Assembly: GCF_014805685.1 (NCBI RefSeq)
Contig: NC_060902.1
Coordinates: forward strand, 1,586,145 to 1,650,144
Direction of reading: 5' to 3'
Source of the DNA: Silurus meridionalis
Taxonomy: Eukaryota > Chordata > Actinopteri > Siluriformes > Siluridae
Length of the DNA: 64,000 bases
The first letter of the stretch is position 1; every line of letters begins with the position of its first letter. The notes beneath the pieces were generated by a model. That model did no database searches. It was not told the origin of the DNA and saw only the letters and a list, made by a program, of their open reading frames with translations. This document shows positions 1 to 13,080 of this stretch, piece by piece. The position numbers and the translations under genes are program-made.

Positions 1-622
1 ACACACGGTGTAACGGGTGAAATATGTTGTGGCTCCTTTAAGAGCAGAGCGGTATTTTGGGAATAGCCTGGCGCCGCATTTTTCCGCTATTACTGCATGT
101 GTGCAAGACTGAGGATTATGTCCTTATTATTTTCTGATGCTCATTTCTAAGTTTCTTTGACTAACCCGTAACTCTGTTGCCAAGAAAAATAAAAAAGTAC
201 GAGTTTTGGAAACCTGTCTGTGCTTATATGATTTCTGTTGTAACTGGAGTTAGCGAGCTCTCCCTTCACCCAGACTCAATGTGCTACAACGGCTTGTATC
301 TAAACAGTAGCTGACCAAGAAAGTCATTGTTCACTGTCTTCCTCCTTCCTATCACAACTATTTCTCTCTGGAGTTTATCTTTTGGCAGCGTCGTGCGTTT
401 AAGAAAAACGTTTTTCTCCCGAAGCCGTGCAGCTCAGAACACAGATGAGGTGCGTTGTTTCGTTTCCGTTCGGAAATTTCATTGGTCTAATGTTATGGGG
501 TTCAGTTTTTTGGCTTGAAGTTTGTGAAACCACAAACTTCATAAATAAGCCACTTCGTTGTTTAAGCCGCGGGGTTCAAAACGTAGGAAAAAAGTAGCGG
601 CTTATAGTCCGAAAAATACGGT
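1..622. repeat. dispersed fish repeat, right-hand end
   Basis: The segment ends with the phrase 'cttatagtccgaaaaatacg' (about 600-619), preceded by 'aagccgcggggttcaaaacg'. I recognise this ending as that of a high-copy teleost DNA repeat. No coding exon is visible. The left boundary lies outside the window or is eroded, so the extent is an inference. Confidence 0.45.
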
Positions 623-698
623 ACTTCATATATCATTTTATTTTATATTATTTGGTCCAATTCTATTTTATTACATTGTAAATTCTGTATTTTATTCC

Positions 699-1166
699 TA
701 CACTGCATAGACAAAAGTATGTGGACACCTGACCCCCTAAAAATAGTACATGCTTCTTTTTATACATTTCATAAAGAGTCCCCATTTGTTCTTATAATTT
801 CCTCCACGCCTCTGGGAAGATGTTCCACCAGATTTTGTGGAGATTCATTCAACCACAAGGGTGTCAGTACTGATGTAGGTGAGGAGGCCTGGGTTGAAGT
901 CAGCATTCACATTCATCCCAAAGGTGTTCAATAGCATTGGAGCTCTCTAGTAGGAGATCTTCCACTCCAACCCATTATAAGCAGATCTTTATGAAGCTGG
1001 AACAGTTTTTGGGTCTTCTAGTTCAAGTGAAGGGGAAACATCATGCTCCAGCATCCAAAGACGTCCTGTATAATTGTGTGCCTCCAACTTGGTGGTAACA
1101 GTTTGGGGTGGAAGCACATTTATGTGTAGAAGTCAGGTGTTCCAGCACTTTTGTGTATATAATGTA
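699..1166. mobile_element. Tc1/mariner-type MITE
   Basis: Both ends carry the same imperfect inverted repeat. The left end reads tacactgcatagacaaaagt and the right end, reverse-complemented, reads tacattatatacacaaaagt. The inside contains the typical phrases 'gggaagatgttccac' and 'cccaaaggtgttcaatag' of a Tc1-like element, but no transposase frame. Related copies lie at 26.26, 35.67, 40.28, 49.66 and 63.55 kb. Confidence 0.7.
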
Positions 1167-1247
1167 TATTCTATATTGACATTTTTTTCATGTGTGTAAC
1201 AGAGAGGTCACTGCAAAAAAAATAAATGATGGAAAATGACACCATCA

Positions 1248-1335
1248 TAAGAATCAGAATCAGAAGTGACGCACAAGGAATTTGGTTCCGGCTGTTTGGT
1301 GAAAGGTACAGACGTAAATAAAAACACTATATATT
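1248..1335 (-). repeat. LINE 3' tail fragment
   Basis: Repeated 'agaatc' units followed by 'acaaggaatttggttccgg' are the reverse complement of the (gattct)n-tailed 3' ends of fish LINEs. The same tail type, in the plus orientation, is seen at about 11.82 and 39.09 kb. Confidence 0.5.
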
Positions 1336-2929
1336 AATCTATACAGACGATACAGAACCCATCACTGTACAATTAATTACACACATTAATATGTAGAATG
1401 TTTGGAAATTCGTAAAAAGGTTTTTTTTTTGGTCCTACAGGATCCCTGATGCACATCTCCTTCACTGGCATTGCAAGAGAGCTGGAAGTCTGCAAAGCGT
1501 GACAGAGGCACTGACTGCTATTGTCATCCTCAGCCGCAGCACAGTCATGCAATGTGGAATTTCCTGTCAGATGGCCATTGTAGCGTAAAGAACCTTGAGT
1601 GTCAAAAGAGACAGCTTGAGTCATCTTTCACTACCGAGCCAAAAAAAGGTGTACTTGAGCGAAAGACGGCTTTCCGTGCCAGAATTGAGCATGAATGATT
1701 CATTCTGCAACCCTATTAACATATCAATTACAGGAAATTGCATCATTATCCTGCTCTGATAATGCAGGTGTACAGCCCATGTTCTTTAAGCCGTACTTAT
1801 AAAACACACATTTCTCCCGGCACGGCATAACCCAGCGTTTTAACTCTGAAAGCTAATCCTGTTCCTTTCAGATGAGCGTCTCGTGTGTCGTCCGTCAGCA
1901 TCGCGTCTTCGCCTTTCCCGTCCTGACGTTTTTTTTCCCTTCCCCCTGACCCGCTCTCATGTTTCTTTTCATCTTGCTTTCTCTTTCTGTCTTCCTTCCT
2001 TCGCCCACGCCACTGCCCCCTGGGACTGGGACACCAAAAATGATGGAAAAGAGTGCAAATATCTATAGGACAACTACTTTAGTTAAGGCTTGCGGAAGAC
2101 AGGAGGAATGAGAGAGGTGATCTGGGTTCGTCAGAGAGATGCCAGTGCAAACTCTACATACATACTTCTCTTAGCTGTAATGCTCATTTATTCGACACAA
2201 TGCTGATCGACAGCCTTCCTCTCAGAGCGTTTCTGCACGACGGCTTCAGCATGTTTTTGGTGTCGAGCTGAAAAACCTCACAAATCTTTTGAAACTTTAG
2301 TTTTTATATGTTGGCATGTAAAACTATAGGCTTTTACACTTGTTTTGAAATCACCTCGGCACAATACTAATAGCTTTGTTAATTAAAAAATTATATCCTG
2401 CTCTCTAATTACACTGGTGTATTTATGACTCCTAATCAGCCACGCCCAAAAAAAACAAATAATAAAATAAAAAAGATCTGAATCATCAGACGTACCCAGA
2501 TCACCCAATGACAATTCCTGCTTTGTCTGACACTTCTGCAGAATCACACCCATTGTTCTTCGTAGCAGCATGTATTTATTCTGCAGGTCCCTAAGTATAG
2601 GTTCATCCTGTAATAAAAGTGCCCTCCGTGAAAGACGCTTGCATGTGCATGCCATGGCCAGTGACTAATCTGACACCTGTGAGTGAGATCACTGCCTGCA
2701 CACTGTCCATCCAGTGCACCTCAAGGCTAAGAATCAGTAATGAACGCTGTATAAACAAATTCAAACCTGCGCCAGAGAGCTCACACAGCCCCGAGGTGAA
2801 CACTGTACTCCTCATTGCAGGATCCCTCAGACCTCTAACACTTTCCAAGTTTGCTTTGTTTAAAACAAAAATAAAAACCTACCAAGTCTGTAGTCTGATT
2901 TATTTTAAGTTTGTAATCCAGTGCACCAG
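1336..2929. other. gene-free stretch, nothing recognised
   Basis: Only short, unsupported frames occur here. They lack splice context and protein similarity that I recognise. Composition is unremarkable. Confidence 0.5.
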
Positions 2930-3025
2930 TGTAGATTTATTCAATGCTAGAGACTCAAAGCACTTTTGCACGTCGCTCTGGACACGGGCGTCTGCTAAAT
3001 GCCGTGAATGTGATGTAAATGTGAA
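2930..3025. repeat. short dispersed repeat end
   Basis: The stretch 'gtcgctctggacacgggcgt' followed by 'ctgctaaatgccgtgaatg' matches the very common teleost repeat ending 'gcgtctgctaaatgcc...'. It is not coding. Confidence 0.55.
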
Positions 3026-3220
3026 ACGTCCAATATTTGTACAATTTTAGAAAAGTGAGGGAGAAAAAACATGCATAAATCAAGCTGGATGCTCTGCTCT
3101 TCCTTCTGTAAAGCATGCTGGTGGAAGCATCATGTCAAGTGTTAACCTTGGGCCTTGGATTTTTTGATTGGCCTCCTCTAGGCAGAGATATCATTGTGCC
3201 ATTTATTGATTTATTGCTTG

Positions 3221-3228
3221 ATTAAATA

Positions 3229-3272
<44 letters not shown>

Positions 3273-3273
3273 C
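3221..3273. repeat. (ATTG)n microsatellite
   Basis: A pure tetranucleotide run of about 13 units. Confidence 0.9.
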
Positions 3274-3394
3274 ACTTTGTAATCATTAAATTTAACACCT
3301 CTCTCTTACAAAAAAACAATTATAACTGAAACGTTTAAACATTTATACTAACAATCTCGCAGAACTTCGTAGAGTTCTGCTCGCTCTTCTGCTT

Positions 3395-3545
3395 TCGTGA
3401 CGCTGTTCATACAGGTACATTTTCTAACAAACTCTGAGGTCTTCCAGGAACAAGTGTTATATGCTGTACTGAGGTCACATTACACTTTAATTGCACGCAT
3501 CTTTTCAACTGGTTGCACTAGGACGAGCAAAAAGGCAAAGTCGGT
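3395..3545. mobile_element. DNA transposon fragment (short copy)
   Basis: The stretch 'gaggtcacattacactttaa' and a following 'actggttgcact' recur with small changes at 5150-5235. The two are fragments of one dispersed family. Confidence 0.45.
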
Positions 3546-3848
3546 GAATGCAATGCAGTTATGTAATAATTGCTCTTAACTTTTTTTCATAGGCGAGTAA
3601 ATTTGCGAAGCGTTTTGATTTGACATGATGAGCGACGCGGAGTAGACCGTGGGCGTATTCTCTCAATCCGATGTATTATTTAGTAAAGGCATATCAATTA
3701 TAATTACAGTTAAGAGCATCTTGTGCTGAAAGGATTAGAAAAAGATTGCAGTCCATTTCCCAGGCCTCTTTGCATAACTTGGATTTTCTCACACACTCTG
3801 AACATGTTCTTTTTTTCCTATTTTGTTGTTAGACTGATCTAGAATGTG

Positions 3849-4033
3849 CACACACACACACACACCTCTTACTCTTCAGCAAAACCTAAGCAGGTAACAA
3901 TTAGTTGCCAGGGTGAAGCAAAATCCAGCCCAGAGACCTCGCTGCTCTGTACGCTTCATCCCAGCCCACTCACTTTCTTATATAAGCCTTGCCTGGTAGA
4001 ATTCCAAAAAAAACACACACACACACGCACGTG

Positions 4034-4075
<42 letters not shown>

Positions 4076-4171
4076 GTGGTGACAACAATTTGGTTCTGTT
4101 CATGAGCAGCCACCCACTTCATGCATGTTTGTCCAGCTGTTCACCCATAGACTACATGAGCCAGTGTATGT

Positions 4172-4225
<54 letters not shown>
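3849..4225. repeat. CA and GT microsatellites
   Basis: (CA)n runs lie at 3849-3865 and 4013-4074, and a (GT)n run at 4174-4224. Translations of these blocks give meaningless His-Thr or Cys-Val frames. Confidence 0.9.
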
Positions 4226-4226
<1 letters not shown>

Positions 4227-4589
4227 TTGCAAGTTACACATTTCCAGGAATGACCACCTGCTGAGGTTAATGACCACTGCCCCGAGCCCACAGTGTCAGG
4301 TTCATTGTTCTTTCACCCGTTTTATGACTCCACAGTTCCGGTTGGACTTTAAGGACACGGCGAATTCTGTTTCAACAACAATAACAACAACAAAAAAGGA
4401 CAATAAATTGGACAGATTTACATTTACACTCACTGTGAGTGTGTGAGAGAATGCATATTTTTTCATTTCATTTACAATTTCATTTAATTTATTTATTCAT
4501 TCATTTATTTATTTATTTGTTAATTTATTCAATTTGTTCATTTTTGCTTGTCATTCACCCGTTCTGTCTGACCCCCCCCTTTTTCTCTG

Positions 4590-5440
4590 ACAAACTGTTT
4601 CCACCATCATAGGTTGGTAGAACATCTACAGAAGTTTGCTCTCATAGAAATCCTTGGAATGGTTGACAGGTTGGTGATTATTCCATCGTTTCTGATTATC
4701 ATTCTCCTGCGGGATGGTGAACTTCTGCAGCAGTCTCAGCCTCATATTTTGCATTCATCTTGCACTCAACGTTTAAACAGGTCCCTGCAGATGAAAAGCA
4801 TGCGTGCCACCACCACCATGCTTCACCACTCATATGGGCATAAGTTCTCAGAGTGCAAAGCTTTGGTAGGTTCTTTCTATTACTTATGGTTATCAGTGGA
4901 AATTTGTTTTCTAAATAATAGTTTTTTTTCTAAGCAGTGTATCTCTACAGCTTCTCCAAAGTTCAGTTTGTCCTCCTGGTTGCTTCTCTGAACGATATTC
5001 TTTTTACATGCTATCTGAAGCCTGTAGGACACAAGTTGATGGTATTTTCTTTCTGTTTTTTTGGACAAAATTTCTTCTTCGCAGGACTTCTGATGGCTCC
5101 TTGTTCTTTTTTTTATGATGCGATTTGTATGTCACAGGAACAGGTGTAGTGAGGTCACATGACACTTTAATTGCATACGCTTGGACTCCGTTCAACAATT
5201 ATATGACTAGGACTTCTAATGGCAACTGGTTGCACCTGAACTAATTAAGGGGTTTCACAATGATGATGATTGGGAGTTGGGGGAAGGGACAGTCTCAACT
5301 TTTATTGTTTTGTTGGGTTTTTTTTTTTTTAATTGTTTTTGCAAATTATATTGATCAGTAATATAGAAATATTGTGGATTTTTATGGGTTATTTTGTGTG
5401 TTTGACTCCTGATGACTTCTGTAAAGGGGGCAAATACTTA
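4590..5440. mobile_element. decayed DNA transposon
   Basis: The stretch contains 'caccaccatgcttcaccact' and 'ggcaactggttgcacctgaa', then 'gggcaaatacttacgcaag'. These are phrases characteristic of Tc1-like or related elements of fish. No intact transposase frame remains. A shorter relative is at 3395-3545. Confidence 0.5.
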
Positions 5441-5827
5441 CGCAAGATGCTGCATTGGCTACGTACAAACTAAGCATGAATTTCCAAGGTGGCAGAAATG
5501 GAGGAAACATCCGGCCCAGTTCAGCAACTCTGGCCTGAGGGTTTAAATATAATTTGTCTATTGGGCCGTTGTGGTTCAAATACAATTTGTTCCAGGTGTT
5601 TGCTTTTTATTATACACACACACATGCTATGGGGTCAGAGTTTCTGTGTATTTGTTAATTTTTTATTCTACCTGTTGGTTCCCCTCCCAGCGCTTCCGGC
5701 AGTCATCTGTCACTCCGTGTTACCGCACCATTTAAATTACAGAGGTCATATTTTAGGAGTGGATGACAGCTGGAGTTGATGTCTGATTGAAAAAAAAAGG
5801 TCCTGAACGAAGTACATTTCCTAGACT

Positions 5828-5890
<63 letters not shown>

Positions 5891-6606
5891 CGTGCGAACT
5901 GCATACACCCATGGTTACACACAGTCCTTGTGAACTAGTAGAACAGGTTGGACAGCTGGAGATAAAGGGGGTGAGCAGGAAGCGAGGATGTGTCGTGTGT
6001 TTAATCTTATGAGGCAGTCTGAGCCAACACACACAATCATCATTAACACTCCCTTTGCTTCGCTTTTACACTCACACACTTTGGACACTGAATTAGCTTT
6101 AAAAGTGTTAAATAAAATATCAGGTGGATGAAATGCATCCCGAGTGCGATTCGCCCAGAAACGGCGTGTAAATGAAGATATGAGGAAAGTATGATTATGA
6201 GAGAGAACAAAAAAAAAAGGGGAGAACGAGTTTAGAGGAGGGGTGGGTGGATGTTTAGGGAGGGTTTTAGTTAATAATTTGTCTGTAGTTGGAGTAAGAA
6301 CGGCCTCCACGCTAACAAGGAGCCTAGTGTTCTTGTGGGCTTCTGATAAAGAATCGAGCCAAGTCTGATCCAGTCAATCTCAGACGGACAAATTTAGGAA
6401 GCGCTCGGAAATATTTTAACGGATCGGACGATTGAGAGATTTTTTTGCTATGGATGTTTGCAGTCTGACACACAGGTTTAAAATCCAGCTAACAAAAGAC
6501 ACGTGTTCTGGGTGCTTAAAAAAAAAGAAATGTGGCTGTGCAACTTACACTTGATCTCACTGGCTCGAGTTTAATGCACAAAGCTCAAAGATTGATCTTG
6601 TTCATT
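5441..6606. other. gene-free stretch with (GT)n at 5829-5886
   Basis: A (GT)29 microsatellite lies at 5829-5886. Otherwise there is no exon-like signal that I can support. Confidence 0.55.
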
Positions 6607-6802
6607 AAATTATACATTTACATTCCCATTTGTCAGACAGCCTTAATCCAGAAAGATTTACATTTATCTCACTTATGCAACCGAGCAGCTATGGAGTTAA
6701 GGGCCTTGCTCAGGGGCCCGGGGTTGGGGGTATAGCTTGGTATGGCTGGGATTTGAAGTCATGAATCCAAAGTCCAATGCCTTACCCACTAAGCCGGCCC
6801 TT
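6607..6802. repeat. SINE-like dispersed repeat
   Basis: The segment contains 'taagggccttgctcaggggc' and ends '...ccaatgccttacccactaag'. This is the widespread 200-bp teleost repeat. A diverged relative is at 53990-54170. Confidence 0.65.
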
Positions 6803-7558
6803 CTCACACAAGCGATCTGTTAAACGTCACGCTCACCAATGCGATCTGGAAAAACGAGTTCGCAGAAATCAGGTACATTCATCTGCATTATCAGCTGAAC
6901 AAACCAACCCGGGCTACACGGCGTACCCGCTGGCCACTGACCCGAAGGCCATCAGCATCCGCCCACGCACAGATCCACAGGTCATGTCGCATCAACACTG
7001 CAAGAGCAGAGTCTCGAATGTCCTGAAACTGAGTAAAGACTGGTTAGGATTCTGTGCATGAGTCAGGACACGGTGTGAAAAAAGCACAGTAAGGCATCCT
7101 TTCTTTCGCACCAGGGTTCAAGGGTTGATTCTTAAACAAACATCTGCCATCTAGTGGTAGCCTGATGAACTCAATTTGTTAAAAAAAGGCAGCTTTATAG
7201 ATGTATTAGTTATGATCTTACATGTTCATGCAATGATAGTATACTCTTTTTGCATTATTAAGATGACTCAATAATAAGTAGATACACTACTTTAAATGCA
7301 TCTGCAGTGTCGAGGAGACTGCTGCAGTGAATCTATGGAATATATGCTTTATAGCTTATGAACTATAGACTCTTGGGAACCCTGAGTGACTGACTCTGTA
7401 TCTCATGCAGCTTTTCATCAAGTAAGAGTTACCACATGGGTTTAAAATTCCGACCAAGGAGAAAAAAAACAGATCATAATCTGGAGCATAACACAAACCG
7501 AGCTGTATGTTGCAATGCCACTTTCAGTAAAAAAAACATGTGCTTGCTCTGGCCTACG

Positions 7559-7560
<2 letters not shown>
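6803..7560. other. gene-free stretch
   Basis: No gene is recognised. A CTCF-like motif lies at 7144-7157 and is listed separately. Confidence 0.45.
7144..7157 (-). promoter_or_regulatory. CTCF-like motif
   Basis: The reverse strand reads CCACTAGATGGCAG, close to the CTCF core consensus CCASYAGRKGGCRS. This is a motif match only. Confidence 0.35.
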
Positions 7561-7612
<52 letters not shown>

Positions 7613-7678
7613 CACCAACATGCACATGCACACACACATGGCAAAATAATGTACAGTTGAAATGGAAAAACAGGTACA

Positions 7679-7739
<61 letters not shown>
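7561..7739. repeat. (CA)n and (GT)n microsatellite pair
   Basis: (CA)n occupies 7561-7615 and (GT)n 7681-7739. The two runs are complementary and separated by about 65 bp, so the single strand could fold into a long hairpin. Confidence 0.9.
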
Positions 7740-7741
<2 letters not shown>

Positions 7742-7889
7742 AGTTGACCTAAAAAAACCTGATAACAAAAACTTGTTTCATGGAAGTTCCACAATTTATC
7801 ACTATATAAACAGAGTAAAGTTATGTTCATGACTAAATGATGTTTTCCTTCTATTGAAAAAAACCACTTTGTGTTCACACTCACTTTCC

Positions 7890-8110
7890 GGGAAACTGCT
7901 TTATCTTGAACATGGGGGATCCAGAAGTCAATCCCGGGATAAGTGGAAATACAATGTGGATTGGATGAGATGCATTTCAGAGCACTATGCAGAAACATCA
8001 GAAAGGGAAGTTTATCTGTGCACTTTTACTACCAGGAAATGTTTCTGGGAAGTGGGAGAAAACCAGAGAACCCTGAGGAAACCCACATGGACATGCGGAA
8101 GAACTGATAA
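7890..8110. repeat. retroelement-like fragment
   Basis: The stretch 'aggaaacccacatggacatg' resembles the terminal part of a common fish LINE repeat ('...gaggaaacccacgcagac...'). It is weakly conserved and its boundaries are uncertain. Confidence 0.35.
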
Positions 8111-10784
8111 TCATCTCTCTGTTGTAGATCATTTTCTTTTCGACATCCGATTGTATTACTGCTAAAGCAAATATTTACCAGTAAATTGATTGTAAACATA
8201 ATTATCCGAATGATTAATGACCAACACTTTATACGAAACACTTTAAACTAAACTAATAAAAAAAAAAAGGTTAATTAATTAATAATTTAATGAATTAATT
8301 GTATCACAGATCACACCCTGAGGCTGAATTAGTCATTGTTTCTACAGAGCCCTGATTCAGATCCAATAAGATTTCCTTTTGCAGGAATCGATCTGCCATG
8401 ATTCCTGCTCAGACCATATATCGCCCCCTGTCGACGAGAAACAGGAAGTGAACACTGATTGAAAAGTCTGTTTGCGGTTATTATAGATCTATACTGTATA
8501 TAGCGCCCATGTGTCCTGTAAAGAATCTTTCAGTAGCTATTCTTTATATTCATCTCCTGTAATTGCCAGTTTGCCCTGGAATGGACCTTCATGGACCATG
8601 TGCCATCTTTAAATGTAGATCTTTCGACTTTGGTAGCACAATTAACCATTATGGCCACTTATAAATCTGTGAACATCATATTCAAGGTCCATAAAGGTAA
8701 AGATTTTGGAAACTAAAAAACGTTTTGATTTGCATCCTGAAGGATAGCGTAGAAGAACGTTTTTGCGACATCATGCCTGCCCTAAGCCATGCAAAACACT
8801 TGGCAAATTCATGGCAGGCTCAGAAGAGTCTAAATATCTTTATATATGCAAATATTGTACTAATGCTTTCGGTTTATTGTTTCACTCAACAGTAAAAACA
8901 TGCAAATTCTCTACAACTAAATCACACGTCTGATTTTGAAAAAATATCATTAGTAGCACATTGGTGAGATGATGTGTAGAGAGATCAGGTGGTTAAAATG
9001 CACATGGACACCAGGATATTGCAGGCAAATGTGTGTTCATGGTGAACCAAACGTGTTCCAGAAAATGTACTTCCCCACAGAATTTAGTTCTGAATGAAAA
9101 TACAGCTGAGGATATTTGGGAATTTTTAGAGTGAGATTTGTATATCGGGCAGAATGACGACTTATTGCAGTGCATCATGGGATATTAGCTAGTATGCATA
9201 TAAACATATTCCAAATGCACTTTTGAAAAAAAGGGTTTTACAAAAGGCATTTGTAAACAAACAATGGCAAAAAGGCGGAACCAGAGCCAGTATAGACCAA
9301 TCAGAGCTATGGAACAATCTAGAACATTGTGATTCATTTTTATTACATGATATTCTAGCAGTCTTTCCCGCTCCACTTTCTTTTTACTTTCAAGAAAATC
9401 TCACATCGGGAACCAATAAGATCATGAAGGAAATACATATTTATATAAAAAAGGTAGTATAACATAGTAGTTATTACATACACAAGATCCGTCCTGCGAG
9501 AAGGAACAGGAAAACATCTCCTTTTTTTTTATACCATACCAGAAAGAAACCATCAAACACTAAATACATTTCCTGAAGTCCTCCTAAAGTTGAACTTCAT
9601 GATTTTGGAAGTTAGAGATGAAATGCTCCAACTGTAAGAATAGAGGAATTACATGAGCAGATACAATGTGCTCTTCTTCATGAAGGCACCAGAGGCGGTT
9701 CTTCTACCGTTTCTAATGTTAACAACCCAAATTACTTTCCATACACTGTTCATTGAGTCCAAAACACATACCACGATCAGAGAAAGCAGTTAATGTGTAG
9801 AGATGTAGGACCATGTGTAGATCATGTGACCATTGTTATAAGTGCAATAGGAACAGAAATTGACATCCTGAAGATGCCAGAAATACCAGTGGTGGTACCT
9901 TTTTCGAGCTACATCACAAAGATACGGTAGAAGAACCACCTCGAGTGCCTCCTTGGAGAAGAGCACATTGTGTCTGCTCATAATTTCTTTCTCCTTACAG
10001 TTGGAGCATTTGATCCCTAACTTCAAGAATCATGTAGCTCCATTTAAACTTTCACTTGAGTAAAAGTACAAACGTTTTTTGCCTTCAAATGTACTGAAGA
10101 GTCCAAAGTAGTGATTTATTATAACTATAATGTTCCTATTATCATTTTTATCACAAGATTCTTTAATCACCTCAGTTTATGTGAAAAGACTCGAATGTGA
10201 CTCTCAGCACACTGATCTATTAATAGAATAATATTATTGACTCAAACACTGATTGATGTCTATTATAATTATCATGAGCACAAAACCTTCTTTTTAACTA
10301 ATTCAATATAATCGTGTAAATGAGGTCACGTGTGTTGCTTTTTACGACTGTCCAACATCTAAACATGAAAATATAAAAATACAAATACAAAAATAAAAAA
10401 TAACTATAAAAGTTTAAAGTATAACTACAGAGTATAAATATAAGGTGAAGAATAATATATATATAATAATCTCTCGCTTTACCGCGTTTGGAATCTGGCG
10501 CCCCCCCTGGTTTATCGCAGAATTGCAACTGCCACATAACTAGTTTGTCTGACACTTATAGGGAATTGTTTTTATGTAGTTTTATGTTGAGATAATAATT
10601 TAATTATAAAAATATAATGATAAATTATAAAATTAAGTGAAATGATAATACAGTACAGTACTGTATACATAAAATAGCATTTTTGTGGTGGCGTCCATTT
10701 ATTGCGTTTTTTTGTCTATCGCAGGAGGTTTTGGAACGGAACCACCACGATAAATAGGGGATTACTGTATATATATGCAACAGA
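8111..10784. other. gene-free AT-rich stretch
   Basis: No splice-flanked coding segment is recognised. A possible repeat ending 'gataaataggggattactg' lies at about 10749-10767. Short frames at 9.2 and 9.8 kb look random. Confidence 0.45.
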
Positions 10785-11100
10785 GGAAAAGTGAGACGGT
10801 CACAGAAGTCCAGGTACTAGGTGCTAGTTGTTTTAACCACAACAAGGGCTCCGTTGATGTTTAGCGGTTGGTATGACCGCACCTGCTTTCTGCTGAAGTC
10901 CACTATCAACTCCTTATTCCTGCTGATGTTCAGGAGAAGATTATTGTTCTGGCACCATCTCTTTAGGGTTTTAATCTTCTGTAGGTAGGCCTTCTCGTCG
11001 TTGTTGGAGATCAGGCCCACCAGAACAGTGTCATCAGCAAACTTGATCATGGTGGTGGAGTTGAAAGTGGCCACACAGTCATATGTGTACAGTTACATCT
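10785..11100 (-). mobile_element. LINE reverse-transcriptase fragment (L2/Rex-like)
   Basis: The minus-strand frame 10817-11074 reads KFADDTVLVGLISNNDEKAY and continues with WCQNNNLLLNISRNKELIVD. This is the reverse-transcriptase palm motif, with the catalytic FADD intact, plus its downstream thumb region. The fragment is about 85 residues of an RT, truncated at both ends. A longer, more decayed relative is at 62.3-63.3 kb on the same strand. Confidence 0.8.
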
Positions 11101-12181
11101 TAGAACATCAAGATCTTTTCCAGGTCTTTACATAGGACCTCACTCATCAAGTAAAGTCAGGACCCAGATCAGTTTTCTTACAGTATATTTATCTCTGATG
11201 TCAATATACTGTAATATTTGTTTACATTTCAAACCTTCTATGAATCCTATCGAATGTGTTGCATCATCTAACGCTGAACATGAAGCCATATTGTTTTTCC
11301 ACTGATCCAAATGTCTGAGTCATTCCACAAGCAAATGCATGGAAATGTGTGTCAAGTGACTGAAGCACGACACATTGCAGCTGGTTGATCTTTCTCACTT
11401 ATACAGCATGTGTGTATGTGGCAAATCAGATACATATACGTATAACAAACTAACAATTAAATGAACAAATGAGCAAACAAACAAACAAACAGCTAACGCG
11501 TAACAAAAAATAAAACACTATATTTTTGTGACGAGTAATTTCCAATTTTAGACCCAACAAAAACAAATCAATCGTACAATTATCGCTAAAAGTCGTCTAT
11601 TTTCCCTTATAAAAAATATATATAAATAAAATACAAATATAAAATATGTGCAAATCATTTTATTTATAATTATTGTATATTTTTCTTTGCAATAATACTC
11701 TTTTTTAAACTTTTTTTTTTTAACTCGTTTGTTTTGTTTTGTGCAACACCACATTTTAACTTTTTTTTTTTAATTATTTTATTTTTATTTTATTGAAAAA
11801 AAAACATTCAAAAAGAGCAATAAAGCTCTTTGATTCTGATTCTGATGATCAGTGTGTGCATCCATAAAGCATGATGTTTGTTTCTCTTTGTAACATTTCG
11901 TGAATAAAATCATTGTTGAGCCTCTGAACAAGACAGCGAGATCACGACCAGTTCATTTCCATACACTTGCGTGGGTTCGATGGCAACTTTACACAAACCG
12001 CTGATTTAACTACACATCCGGGCGTGATATAACGTGCTATAACAAAGCACAGACCCTGAGCACATCATCAGGACTCATTACACCAGTGTCTGGAGAACAT
12101 CAGGAAAATAAGTCCCTGTCCAGATGCTGAAGTAAAACCAGTATAACTCACTCATTCACTCACTTTTTAAAATATATCTGA
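11101..12181. other. gene-free stretch upstream of tas1r3
   Basis: AT-rich sequence. A LINE-type tail ('caataaagctctttgattct' followed by gattct units) lies at about 11819-11847. No clear core promoter for tas1r3 can be read. Confidence 0.5.
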
Positions 12182-12994
12182 ATGAATATGTTTTACAGGA
12201 TGGTCGGACGGGAGGAGATGCTGATCCTGTGCTGCCTGATGAGTTCTGCTCACGGGGCGAATCCTGCATGGTTCCAGAACATCTCCACAAATCTCTTTAA
12301 GTCTCCTGGAGATATTCTACTCGGCGGATTGTTTCCCATTAACCAGCTGACCAGCGGCCTGAAAGAGAGAGTGGAACCGGACGATATTTCCTGCAAAAGG
12401 TAGAATAAAGTAGAAGTATAGAAAGTAATCATATGTGCTCACAGCTCTTGAAGATCTCAGAGAAGGCTGAAATGTCATTCATAATTTTTCTTTGAAAGCA
12501 GAAGAATAATGGTCTTCATTTTTTTCATGTTTAAATACACTTTAAGGGCGTATTGAAAAATGTTTTTAATGATTAGTTACCCAAGAGCACAATTTTTTAT
12601 AGGCATAGAGAATTTGCATACGGGTCTCATAAATGTGAAGGGATTTCACTTTGTTGGGTTTTAAAATCATCCACAATTTCTATCCTCAAATGTACATAAG
12701 TCGCTTATTTGCAGTAATCATGGACAATATTCAATATTTCCCTGTACAATGGGGGAAAAAAACAGGAAATGTGTAAAGGAAAAGTGTGAGGAACAAAACA
12801 CAAACCATTTTTTAAAATACAGCATGTCTGGAAAGGTTTTGTTCCTCTTATCAATCTATACTTTTCAGCCCAAGGCTTCGTAAACAATGATGGAAATATA
12901 ATGATTGAGCTTTCGGTGTTGAAGATCTTCAATTGGTGTTGAAACCATCTTTTTTTTTCTTACCAAAGCCACCACTGGCTCGCTCATTCAGGAT

Positions 12995-13080
<86 letters not shown>

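Noticed and set aside
4614..4991. 125-residue plus-strand frame
   Set aside because: It lies in decayed transposon sequence and lacks transposase motifs or splice signals.
7436..7998. Frames rich in His-Thr or Val-Cys at this and many other sites (3.8, 5.8, 31.6, 34.2, 37.1, 57.5 kb)
   Set aside because: They are read from CA/GT microsatellites.
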